Assembly (NCBI GenBank): GCA_913053795.1
Contig: CAJXGZ010000070.1
Coordinates: 1 to 9,516 of the forward strand
From: an uncultured Rhodospirillales bacterium
GTDB lineage: Bacteria; Pseudomonadota; Alphaproteobacteria; Rhodospirillales; 2-02-FULL-58-16
Direction: 5' to 3'
DNA length: 9,516 nucleotides
Position 1 is the first letter of the stretch. Each line of letters opens with the position of its first letter. This document shows, one piece after another, positions 1 through 6,404 of this stretch. The notes under the pieces were generated by a model. It made no database searches, had not been told where the DNA came from, and saw only the letters and a program-made list of their open reading frames with translations. Position numbers and translations under genes: made by a program.

Positions 1-491
1 CCGCCGATGGCGTCGTTCAGTTCGTCGACCGCGAAGCGCCGCCGCCGGAGTTGGAAATGGGCGACGATCCGAGGCCAAGGGTCTGCATCTTCATGAACGC
101 CTTCAACGTGCATGTGAACCGAATCCCAACGACTGGAACCATCTCCAAGCTGGCCTATACGCCGGGCAAGTTCTTCAACGCCTCGCTTGACAAGGCAAGC
201 GAATTCAACGAGCGCCTGGGCGTGCGCATGAAGACGGCGGAAGGTCACGACATCGCCTTCGTCCAAATCGCCGGCCTGATCGCCCGGCGCATCCTGTGCC
301 TGCTCCAGGAAGGCCAGGAGGTTCGCGCCGGAGAACGCTTCGGCCTGATCCGCTTCGGCAGCCGCGTCGACGTCTACCTGCCGGACGGCGTGGCGCCCTT
401 GGTGGCGGTCGGACAGCTGACGGTGGCGGGAGAGACGGTCATCGCCGACGTCGGCGCACAGGAGTCGGCGCGCGCCGGAGAAGTGAGATAA
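1..491 (+). CDS. psd: Phosphatidylserine decarboxylase, C-terminal part (5' end outside window)
   Basis: This pyruvoyl enzyme converts phosphatidylserine to phosphatidylethanolamine at the inner membrane. The first complete codon in frame is at base 3 and the reading frame is open to the left edge, so the true start lies upstream. Visible family blocks are the FMNAFNVHVNRIPTTG stretch, the PGKFFNASLDKASEFNER block, the QIAGLIARRI block and the self-cleavage site in GLIRFGSRVDVYLP. In this last block the Gly-Ser bond (Ser codon 360-362) is the expected point of autocatalytic cleavage that makes the pyruvoyl group on the alpha chain. The block spacing fits the short class of about 210-230 residues, not the longer E. 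coli form. pssA starts 4 bp downstream, so the two steps of phosphatidylethanolamine synthesis are probably co-transcribed. Confidence 0.94.
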   Translation, partial: ADGVVQFVDREAPPPELEMGDDPRPRVCIFMNAFNVHVNRIPTTGTISKLAYTPGKFFNASLDKASEFNERLGVRMKTAEGHDIAFVQIAGLIARRILCLLQEGQEVRAGERFGLIRFGSRVDVYLPDGVAPLVAVGQLTVAGETVIADVGAQESARAGEVR

Positions 492-495
492 CCCG

Positions 496-1326
496 ATGGT
501 CAAGCGCCCCCCCAGACGCCCTCGGCGACAACGCCTGAAGGGACTCCCCTTCAACCGGATGATTCCCAACATCCTCACCCTGCTGGCCATGAGCGCCGGC
601 TTGACGGCGATCCGCTTCGCCCTGCAGGACCGCTGGGAGCACGCGGTTCTGGCCATCGTCGCCGCCTCCATCCTGGACGCCCTGGACGGACGCGTGGCGC
701 GCATCCTTAAAGGGACCAGCAAGTTCGGCGCCGAACTGGACTCCCTGGCCGACTTCGTGAGCTTCGGCATCGCCCCGGCCTTGATGCTGTACCTGTGGAC
801 CATGCAGGACGCGGGAAAGATCGGGTGGATCCTGATCCTGTTGTTTTGCGTCTGCTGCGTTCTCAGGCTGGCCCGCTTCAACACCAACATCGACGAGCCC
901 CATTCGCCTCCCTGGGCCTATAATTACTTCACCGGCGTGCCGACGCCGGCGGCCGCCGGGCTGGTGCTTTTGCCGTTGATTTTTTCCTTTCAGTTCGGTG
1001 ATGAATATTTCCGCGAGCCTTGGCTGGCGGGGGCCATGCTGGTGGTGGTGGCGGGCCTGATGGTGAGCCGCGTTCACACTTTCGCCTTCAAGAAATTCAA
1101 GGTTCCCCAACCCTTGGTGCTGCCGATGATGCTGATCATCGGCCTGCTCGCCGCCTCCATCGCCAGCGCCCCCTGGGCCACCCTGTCGCTGATGCTGACC
1201 GCCTACCTGATTACCATCCCCTTCTCCATCCGCGCCTACGCCTCCCTCAAGATCAAGGCCGAAAGAATCCAGGACGGAACCGCCGATGAAGAGATGCCGA
1301 AAAAGAACGGCGGCAAACAAAAATAG
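496..1326 (+). CDS. pssA: CDP-diacylglycerol-serine O-phosphatidyltransferase (phosphatidylserine synthase)
   Basis: The 276-residue integral membrane enzyme condenses CDP-diacylglycerol with L-serine to give phosphatidylserine, the substrate of the upstream psd product. The CDP-alcohol phosphatidyltransferase signature D-x2-D-G-x2-A-R-x8-G-x3-D-x3-D is complete: Asp61, Asp64, Gly65, Ala68, Arg69, Gly78, Asp82 and Asp86. These Asp residues bind the metal ions and substrate. Hydrophobic segments fill most of the chain, as expected for a polytopic member, and the C-terminus is Lys-rich. The ATG at 496 lies 4 bp after the psd stop. A weak GTGAG about 8 bp upstream may act as ribosome binding site, so translational coupling with psd is likely. 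A strong terminator follows. Confidence 0.95.
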   Translation: MVKRPPRRPRRQRLKGLPFNRMIPNILTLLAMSAGLTAIRFALQDRWEHAVLAIVAASILDALDGRVARILKGTSKFGAELDSLADFVSFGIAPALMLYLWTMQDAGKIGWILILLFCVCCVLRLARFNTNIDEPHSPPWAYNYFTGVPTPAAAGLVLLPLIFSFQFGDEYFREPWLAGAMLVVVAGLMVSRVHTFAFKKFKVPQPLVLPMMLIIGLLAASIASAPWATLSLMLTAYLITIPFSIRAYASLKIKAERIQDGTADEEMPKKNGGKQK

Positions 1327-1352
1327 CGGGGCTTCGCCTCCTTAAGAGAACT

Positions 1353-1380
1353 GGGGCCGGGACGCCGCCCCGTTTTTTTT
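1353..1380 (+). terminator. Rho-independent terminator after psd-pssA
   Basis: GGGG (1353-1356) pairs with CCCC (1368-1371) and CGG (1358-1360) with CCG (1365-1367), with C1357 bulged and a GACG loop. A run of eight T (1373-1380) follows directly. It closes the phospholipid operon 27 bp after the pssA stop. Confidence 0.85.
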
Positions 1381-1389
1381 GGGGGTCCC

Positions 1390-2973
1390 ATGGCGTCTCT
1401 TTTATGCGCTATACTCTCCGCCATGTTCCGGCTTTTACGATACTTTTCGTTGACCAGCGCCGCCGCCTTCGTCGTCGCCACCATCGTTCTGGCGTTGGTT
1501 TACCGGCAGTACGCGGTGAACGAGCTGATCAATGTCGCCGAGAAGCAGAACGTGTCGCTGGCGCGCGCCTTCGCCAACATTATCTGGCCGCGTTTTTCCC
1601 CCTACTTGACTTCGGTGAGCGAGACCAGCGGCGGCGCCCTGCGGGCGCGTCCGGAAACCAAGAAGATTGACGCGGCGCTGAGAAAGATCGCCGTCGGGCT
1701 GCCGGTGCTCAAGGTCGAGATTTACAACCTGGACGGCATTGTCCTTTACTCCTCTGACGCCGCGCAGATCGGCAACGACATGAGCAAGAGCCCGGGCTTC
1801 ATCTCCGCCGCCCGCCATGAAACCCCCGCCAGCAAGCACATCTTCCGCGACGCCTTCAACGCCTTCGAGGGCAAAGTCATGGACCGCAACCTGGTCGCCA
1901 CCTATTTGCCCATCCGGCCTGAAGGCGGTTCCCTCGAAGGCGTGTTCGAGCTTTACTCCGACGTCAGTCCCCTGCTGGGCAAGATCAATGAGACCACGGT
2001 AAAGCTCGGGCTGGGGCTGCCCTTGCTGTTCGCCATGCTGTACGCGGCGCTGTTCCTGATCGTGCGCCGCGCCGACCGCATCCTCCAACGCCAGTACGTC
2101 GACCTGGAGCATGAAATCGGCGAGCGAAGGCGGGCGCAGGAGGAGATCCACAAGGCCCGCGAAGATCTGGAAAACCGGGTTGAGCAACGGACCCGGCAAT
2201 TGACCTTCGAGATCTCGGAACACAAAAACACTGAACGCGAACTCATCAACGCCAAGGAAAAGGCCGTGCTGGCCAACCGCGCCAAGAGCGAATTCCTGGC
2301 CACCATGAGCCATGAGTTGCGCACGCCCTTGAACGCCATCATCGGCTTTTCGCAAATGATGAAGGATGAACTGTTTGGCCCGCTGAAAAACGACAGTTAT
2401 AAAGGCTACGCCACCGATATCCACGCCTCGGGCGAACACCTGCTCGGCCTCATCGTCGACATCCTGGACATCTCGGCGATCGAAACCGGGCAGTTGGAAA
2501 TGCTCAAGGAAGAGGTGGACTTGGCGAAAGCCGCAACGGCCTCCATCCGTTTGGTGTACGCCCAGGCGAAAAAAGGCGGGGTGCGGCTTTCTTCCGTCAT
2601 CGCCGACGACTTGCCGACGCTTATCGCCGAAGAGCGCCACATCAAGCAGGTGCTCGTCAACCTGCTGTCCAACGCCGTAAAGTTCACGCCCGAGGGCGGC
2701 TCCGTCACCCTGGACGTGCGTTTGGATAAGGGAGGAGCGGCGCGGTTCACCATCACCGACACCGGCATTGGGATGGATGAGACGGGGATCGAGATCGCCT
2801 TCAAGCCGTTCAGTCAGGTGGACAGCGCCCTCTCCAGAAAATACGAAGGCTCGGGCCTGGGCCTGCCGCTGGCGAGGGGATTGGTGGAATCCCTCGGCGG
2901 CGTCCTTGAGCTTGAGAGCAAGCCGGGCGTCGGAACCAAGGTGAGCGTCCATTTGCCCCCAAGGGCGCGGTAA
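1390..2973 (+). CDS. Membrane-bound sensor histidine kinase (orphan)
   Basis: This is a two-component sensor kinase of up to 527 residues. In order: TM1 at about 19-38; a periplasmic region at about 39-205 containing a block like VEIYNLDGIVLYSSD, which resembles PDC/Cache sensor folds; TM2 at 206-225; a charged coiled coil at about 230-300; a HisKA dimerisation domain with phospho-acceptor His308 in MSHELRTPLN; and a HATPase_c domain. The ATPase shows the N box around Asn428 (LLSNAVKF), G1 DTGIGM at 457-462, the F box FKPFSQVD and the G2 GSGLGL from 487. There is no receiver domain, and no response regulator gene is in the window. The start is uncertain. ATG 1390 lies only 9 bp after the T-run of the preceding terminator, and ATG 1423 (Met12) would keep all of TM1. 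The signal sensed cannot be read from the sequence. Confidence 0.9.
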   Translation: MASLLCAILSAMFRLLRYFSLTSAAAFVVATIVLALVYRQYAVNELINVAEKQNVSLARAFANIIWPRFSPYLTSVSETSGGALRARPETKKIDAALRKIAVGLPVLKVEIYNLDGIVLYSSDAAQIGNDMSKSPGFISAARHETPASKHIFRDAFNAFEGKVMDRNLVATYLPIRPEGGSLEGVFELYSDVSPLLGKINETTVKLGLGLPLLFAMLYAALFLIVRRADRILQRQYVDLEHEIGERRRAQEEIHKAREDLENRVEQRTRQLTFEISEHKNTERELINAKEKAVLANRAKSEFLATMSHELRTPLNAIIGFSQMMKDELFGPLKNDSYKGYATDIHASGEHLLGLIVDILDISAIETGQLEMLKEEVDLAKAATASIRLVYAQAKKGGVRLSSVIADDLPTLIAEERHIKQVLVNLLSNAVKFTPEGGSVTLDVRLDKGGAARFTITDTGIGMDETGIEIAFKPFSQVDSALSRKYEGSGLGLPLARGLVESLGGVLELESKPGVGTKVSVHLPPRAR

Positions 2974-3061
2974 GAGGCGCGGCAGGAGGCGCATCGCCAG
3001 TAGCGCGCGTCCCAAAATGCATTTAAGGTGCGGCGGCATCGAAGATAATGGGAAGACCGTC

Positions 3062-4099
3062 ATGGCGCAGCGCAAGGGGGAAGGGAAAACCAGAAATGGA
3101 CGCCCTTTGGGCGCCGCCCGCCAAGCGCCGGCTTACGCCGCCATTGATCTCGGGTCAAGCAACTGCCGCATGTTGATGGCCAAGCCCTCGCACGGAGGCT
3201 TCAACGTCGTCGGATCGTTCTCGCGCATTGTCCGTCTGGCGGAGGGCCTGTCCGATCACGGGCGCCTCGGCGACGCCGCCATGAATCGCACCATTGACGC
3301 CCTCAAAGTTTGCGCCGGCAAGATCGGGCAATGGAAAGCGCCCAAAATCCGCGCCGTCGCCACCGAAGCCTGCCGGCGCGCCGCCAACAGGCGGGAGTTC
3401 ACGGCGCGCGTCAAGGCGGAAACCGGGATCGTCGTCGAGACCATTTCCGCGGAGAGGGAATCGAAATTAACGGTGGCCGGTTGCGCGCCCCTTTTGAACG
3501 GCGGTGCGCCATACGCCTTGATCTTTGACATCGGCGGCGGCAGCACCGAGTTGATGTGGGTCGAAACGGCGCCCGGAAAAGCGCCCCGGCTGCTCGACGC
3601 GTTGTCCATCCCTTTCGGCGTGGTGGCGTTGGCGGAGCGTTTCGGCGACGACGCCATCTCGGCGGAAGACTACGCGCACATGATGCATATCCCCGATGAG
3701 TCTTTAAGCGCCTTCGACGCCAAGCACGCCATTTCCAGGAAAATCGCCGAGGACAAGGTTCGCGCGCTTGGCACGTCGGGCACCGTCACCATGCTCGGCG
3801 GGATTTATCTGGACCTTCCACGTTACAATCGCGCCAAGGTGGACGGCCTCGACATGGACACGGCGGGCGTCCTCGCCAACGCCGCCCGCCTCGCCCGCAT
3901 GACTTGCAAGGAGCGCGCCGCCATTTCCTGCATCGGCCGTGCGCGCGCCGAATTAGCGGTGGGGGGCTGCGCCTTCCTTGAAGCCATTCTCAGGCGCTGG
4001 CCGGTCAGAAAATTACGGGCCGCCGACCGCGGCATCCGCGAGGGCTTGCTGCTCTCCATGATGTCCGAGGACGGCGCCCTCTCAACGGACGCCGGCTAA
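3062..4099 (+). CDS. Ppx/GppA-family phosphatase (exopolyphosphatase / pppGpp phosphohydrolase)
   Basis: This actin-like ATPase-fold enzyme is expected to hydrolyse terminal phosphates of polyphosphate or of pppGpp; sequence alone does not separate the two. The phosphate-1 loop AIDLGSSNCRM is at residues 28-38 (Asp29). A block ETISAERESKLTVAGC, which carries the acidic residues usually linked to catalysis, is at 126-141. The phosphate-2 loop DIGGGSTEL is at 156-164, and LGTSGTVTMLGG comes further on. With 345 residues it is the short form without the C-terminal HD-like domain of E. coli Ppx. ATG 3062 is chosen because GGGAAG lies 6 bp upstream. An in-frame ATG at 3017 would add 15 residues but has no ribosome binding site. 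Its stop codon overlaps the rlmE start (TAATG). Confidence 0.88.
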   Translation: MAQRKGEGKTRNGRPLGAARQAPAYAAIDLGSSNCRMLMAKPSHGGFNVVGSFSRIVRLAEGLSDHGRLGDAAMNRTIDALKVCAGKIGQWKAPKIRAVATEACRRAANRREFTARVKAETGIVVETISAERESKLTVAGCAPLLNGGAPYALIFDIGGGSTELMWVETAPGKAPRLLDALSIPFGVVALAERFGDDAISAEDYAHMMHIPDESLSAFDAKHAISRKIAEDKVRALGTSGTVTMLGGIYLDLPRYNRAKVDGLDMDTAGVLANAARLARMTCKERAAISCIGRARAELAVGGCAFLEAILRRWPVRKLRAADRGIREGLLLSMMSEDGALSTDAG

Positions 4100-4800
4100 T
4101 GAGCAAAAGCCCTGGGAGCAAAAGCCCAGGGGGGGGCGGACGGAGACTCAAGACCCGGGTCAAGACCGCCAAGGGACGCAAGATATCGTCCACCCGCTGG
4201 CTCAAGCGCCAGCTCAACGATCCCTACGTCGCCGAGGCCGGCAAGCGGGGCCTTCGCTCCCGCGCCGCCTTCAAGTTGATGGAGCTGGACGCTCGCTTCC
4301 ATTTCCTCAAGCCCGGCGCAAGGGTGGTGGACCTGGGCGCGGCGCCTGGCGGCTGGACCCAGGTGGCGGCGGAGCGCGTCAAGGCCGGCGACGGGGAGGG
4401 GCGGGTCATCGCCCTTGACGTCAGCGGCATGGCGCCGGTGAAGGGGGCCCGGACGCTGATGCGCGACTTCCTCGACGCCGACGTCCCTGATTTGATCAGG
4501 CAGGCCCTTGAAGGCCCGGCGGACGTGGTTCTTTCCGACATGGCGGCGCCGGCGACCGGGCATGCCGCCACCGATCACCTGAGGATCATGGCGCTCAGCG
4601 AAGCGGCGTTCGACTTCGCCCGGGAAACCCTGGCCGGCGGCGGCGCCTTCGTCTGCAAGGTCCTGCAAGGGGGCGCCGAGCAGCGGCTGCTCGCCAAAAT
4701 AAAACGCCTGTTCAAAACCGTGCGCCACGCCAAGCCCCCCGCCAGCCGCGCCGATTCAGCCGAGGTCTATCTGGTGGCGACTGGCTTCAAGGGAGAATAG
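4099..4800 (+). CDS. rlmE: 23S rRNA (uridine-2552-2'-O)-methyltransferase RlmE (FtsJ/RrmJ)
   Basis: This 233-residue SAM-dependent enzyme 2'-O-methylates U2552 in the A loop of 23S rRNA late in 50S assembly. The SAM-binding motif I, DLGAAPGGW, is at residues 78-86. The family's K-D-K-E catalytic tetrad can be placed at Lys59 (AAFKLMELD), Asp147 (LSDMAAP), Lys187 (VCKVLQGG) and Glu222 (SAEVYLVA). The first 30 or so residues are basic and Gly/Ser/Pro-rich, as in other RlmE proteins. They include an exact SKSPG-SKSPG tandem repeat. The start codon overlaps the stop of the upstream phosphatase gene by one base and no good ribosome binding site is seen, so translation probably depends on reinitiation. 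Confidence 0.95.
   Translation: MSKSPGSKSPGGGGRRLKTRVKTAKGRKISSTRWLKRQLNDPYVAEAGKRGLRSRAAFKLMELDARFHFLKPGARVVDLGAAPGGWTQVAAERVKAGDGEGRVIALDVSGMAPVKGARTLMRDFLDADVPDLIRQALEGPADVVLSDMAAPATGHAATDHLRIMALSEAAFDFARETLAGGGAFVCKVLQGGAEQRLLAKIKRLFKTVRHAKPPASRADSAEVYLVATGFKGE
4102..4131 (+). repeat. 15-bp tandem duplication and hairpin just inside rlmE
   Basis: Two 15-bp units (4102-4116 and 4117-4131) differ at one base only and encode SKSPG twice. The single difference (CCT versus CCA) makes CCCTGGG (4110-4116) and CCCAGGG (4125-4131) perfect inverted repeats around an 8-nt loop. A stable hairpin would therefore sit 9 nt after the start codon. Confidence 0.7.
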
Positions 4801-4857
4801 CGGCCCGCCCCTTGATTCAAGAGCTCGATTGAGAGTAAAGGTTTGTTGGTGCGCCTC

Positions 4858-4933
4858 GTCCCCTTCGTCTAGAGGCCTAGGACACCGGCCTCTCACGCCG
4901 GCAACACGGGTTCGAATCCCGTAGGGGACGCCA
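4858..4933 (+). tRNA. tRNA-Glu (anticodon CTC)
   Basis: The full cloverleaf is 76 nt. The acceptor stem is GTCCCCT (4858-4864) with AGGGGAC (4923-4929), discriminator G4930, and CCA encoded at 4931-4933. The D stem is GTCT/GGAC (4867-4870, 4880-4883). The anticodon stem is CCGGC/GCCGG around the loop CTCTCAC, anticodon CTC at 4892-4894. The T arm is ACGGG-TTCGAAT-CCCGT (4906-4922). A T5 run directly follows and may help end transcription. Confidence 0.97.
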
Positions 4934-5067
4934 TTTTTCCGCCTTATTCTTCGCGTCTTTTATCCTATGTTTTTTTCGCGGCCCTTATGGAGGCGTTATT
5001 GCCGGACTTAACGTAAACATCAAGCGCTCTTGACCCCGCGTCATGGTCAAATTCGATTCCCCTAGCG

Positions 5068-5098
5068 TAATTTCAAATTCCATTTGATAATTTCAAAT
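5068..5098. promoter_or_regulatory. Repeated half-sites overlapping a promoter (putative operator)
   Basis: TAATTTCAAAT occurs twice exactly, at 5068-5078 and 5088-5098, a spacing of 20 bp or about two helical turns. Between them, TCAAAT (5073-5078) and ATTTGA (5082-5087) form an inverted repeat with a 3-bp centre. The array overlaps the -35 box and spacer of the promoter at 5084-5111, which is a classic operator position. The protein that would bind it is unknown. Confidence 0.45.
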
Positions 5099-5111
5099 AA
5101 CCTAATACAAT
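5084..5111 (+). promoter_or_regulatory. Sigma-70-like promoter for the rhodanese gene
   Basis: TTGATA (5084-5089) and TACAAT (5106-5111) each match the consensus at five of six positions and are 16 bp apart. They lie in the AT-rich gap between tRNA-Glu and the rhodanese gene. Transcription would begin near 5118 and leave a leader of about 100 nt. Confidence 0.55.
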
Positions 5112-5219
5112 GATGGTTAATAACTAATAATCGCAATTTAATTTGGTCACCCGTCTCCTCATCATGGGCCTGGGGAGGGGCAAAATGTTAGCGGCCCTGA
5201 AAACAGAGGAGGATTAAGA

Positions 5220-6239
5220 ATGATTAAGTTACCAATTTGGCGGACTTTCGCCATTGGAGTTTTGGCTCTTTCGATCTTCGCTTGGACCGGAACAGTCAAG
5301 GCTGCTGAATGGGCGAATCCTGGTCTGCTGTTGTCTGCGAAAGACCTGAAAAAGAACATCGGCAAGGCGGATTGGGCTGTCGTCGACTGCAGAGGCCTGA
5401 AGGACTACGCCAAGGGCCATATCCCCGGCGCCATTAGCCTCGGCAAACGGTGCAAGAAAGCACTCAGAGACGCCACCGCAAGAGCTTGGCGGGACATCGG
5501 TAAGTACGAAAAACTGCTTGGCAAGGCGGGCATCGGCAACAGCACCCATGTGGTCTTCTATTATGACGGCCTTAAAACCATAACCGACGCCACGGTTGGG
5601 TTCTGGATTCTCGAATATCTCGGCCACGACAAGACCCATGTCCTCAACGGCGGCCTTGACGCATGGCGCAAGGCGGGCAACCGTCTCGACGCCAAGCCGA
5701 CCATCAGAAAAGCGGCCACCTTCAAGGCTAAGGTGAAATCCAGCCGTTATGCCGAAACCTCTGAGATTTTGAAGATCGCGACTGGAAAATCCAAAGCGCA
5801 GCTCATCGATTCCCGCACCTCCGGCGAGTTCAAGGGAAAAGACATGCGGGCCATGCGCGGCGGACACGTTCCCAACGTGAGCATCAATGTCTCGCATCTG
5901 GACACCCTGAAACAGGCCAAGGATAAGAAGTCTGGAAAGATGAAGCCGACCGCTTATTTCGACGCCGACGTGGTGGGAAAGAAGTTCGCGTCCCTGGACA
6001 AGAGCAAGCGCACCATCGGCTACTGCCAGACGGGCACCCGCTCGACCATGACCTACCTGCAACTCAGGCTGCTCGGATTCAAAGACCCCGCGAACTGGGA
6101 TGAATCATGGCGCGTCTGGGGCTCCCAGCTGCAATATCCCGTTGCTGGCGAGCAGTGGTACAACTTCGGCAAAGTCAACAAGACTCTCAAGAAGCTCAAG
6201 AAAAAGGTCAAGGCGCTCGAGGCGGCCTCCAAGAAGTAG
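5220..6239 (+). CDS. Exported tandem-domain rhodanese (sulfurtransferase)
   Basis: This 339-residue sulfurtransferase should move sulfane sulfur, classically from thiosulfate, onto an acceptor. A Sec signal peptide covers about residues 1-28: a basic start, a hydrophobic core at 10-22 and a likely cut after VKA. The mature protein therefore acts in the periplasm. Two rhodanese domains follow, at about 35-155 and 170-315. Each has the D-x-R/G...GHIPGA or GHVPN type block, and the first also has the LNGGLDAWRKAGN block. Only the second carries an active-site loop, CQTGTRST, with nucleophile Cys269. In the first, the equivalent region around Asp116 has no Cys, as is usual in tandem rhodaneses. 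The last 20 or so residues are very Lys-rich with a leucine heptad-like pattern, which is unusual. A strong AGAGGAGG lies 7 bp before the ATG. Confidence 0.9.
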   Translation: MIKLPIWRTFAIGVLALSIFAWTGTVKAAEWANPGLLLSAKDLKKNIGKADWAVVDCRGLKDYAKGHIPGAISLGKRCKKALRDATARAWRDIGKYEKLLGKAGIGNSTHVVFYYDGLKTITDATVGFWILEYLGHDKTHVLNGGLDAWRKAGNRLDAKPTIRKAATFKAKVKSSRYAETSEILKIATGKSKAQLIDSRTSGEFKGKDMRAMRGGHVPNVSINVSHLDTLKQAKDKKSGKMKPTAYFDADVVGKKFASLDKSKRTIGYCQTGTRSTMTYLQLRLLGFKDPANWDESWRVWGSQLQYPVAGEQWYNFGKVNKTLKKLKKKVKALEAASKK

Positions 6240-6261
6240 CCGTAGACCGCGCTTCAACGAC

Positions 6262-6319
6262 CCAAGGCGTAACTTGGGCCAGACCGGGATCTTAAAATCC
6301 CGGTCTGGCCTAGCCTTGG
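6262..6319 (+). other. Long inverted repeat / nested hairpin after the rhodanese gene
   Basis: GGCCAGACCGGGAT (6277-6290) and ATCCCGGTCTGGCC (6297-6310) form a perfect 14-bp stem with a CTTAAA loop. An outer 7-bp stem, CCAAGGC (6262-6268) with GCCTTGG (6313-6319), encloses it. No T-run follows, so it is not a standard terminator. It may protect or process the 3' end of the rhodanese mRNA. CCCAAG (6261-6266) can instead pair with CTTGGG (6273-6278). Confidence 0.65.
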
Positions 6320-6330
6320 ACATGCTTTCC

Positions 6331-6372
6331 CCCCGCCCGTATTTTAAGACTAAGTTTGAGAAACGGGCGGGG
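6331..6372. promoter_or_regulatory. Inverted repeat and candidate promoter before the DsrE-like genes
   Basis: CCCCGCCCGT (6331-6340) and ACGGGCGGGG (6363-6372) are perfect 10-bp inverted repeats around a 22-nt AT-rich centre. A weak promoter may overlap the left arm: TTGGAC (6317-6322), 17 bp, TATTTT (6340-6345). The element ends about 33 bp before the next start codon. It could be an operator or an mRNA leader hairpin; the sequence does not decide. Confidence 0.4.
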
Positions 6373-6404
6373 TGTGAGCGCACAACGCTGGAGAGGACTT
6401 AAAC

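Noticed and set aside
439..1320. 293-codon open frame on the - strand opposite pssA
   Set aside because: It is a GC-driven shadow of pssA. Its translation is Gly/Gln/His-rich low complexity, while the + strand frame has a complete CDP-alcohol phosphatidyltransferase signature.
1410..1415. TATACT as a -10 box giving a leaderless kinase mRNA at ATG 1423
   Set aside because: The -10 match is good, but no -35-like hexamer lies at a suitable distance upstream, so it was not listed as a promoter.
2962..2998. Three imperfect 12-bp GGCGC-type tandem units after the kinase stop
   Set aside because: The copies are short and degenerate, and can be expected by chance in GC-rich sequence.
3017..3061. 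Upstream start codon for the Ppx/GppA gene
   Set aside because: It has no ribosome binding site and would add residues outside the family fold; ATG 3062 has GGGAAG at good spacing.
1435..3075. 546-codon open frame on the - strand opposite the histidine kinase
   Set aside because: It mirrors the codon structure of the kinase gene, has no recognisable domain, and the + strand kinase motifs are unambiguous.
4812..4841. Possible tRNA promoter (TTGATT, then TAAAGG)
   Set aside because: The -10 candidate matches only about half of the consensus, so the tRNA promoter cannot be fixed.
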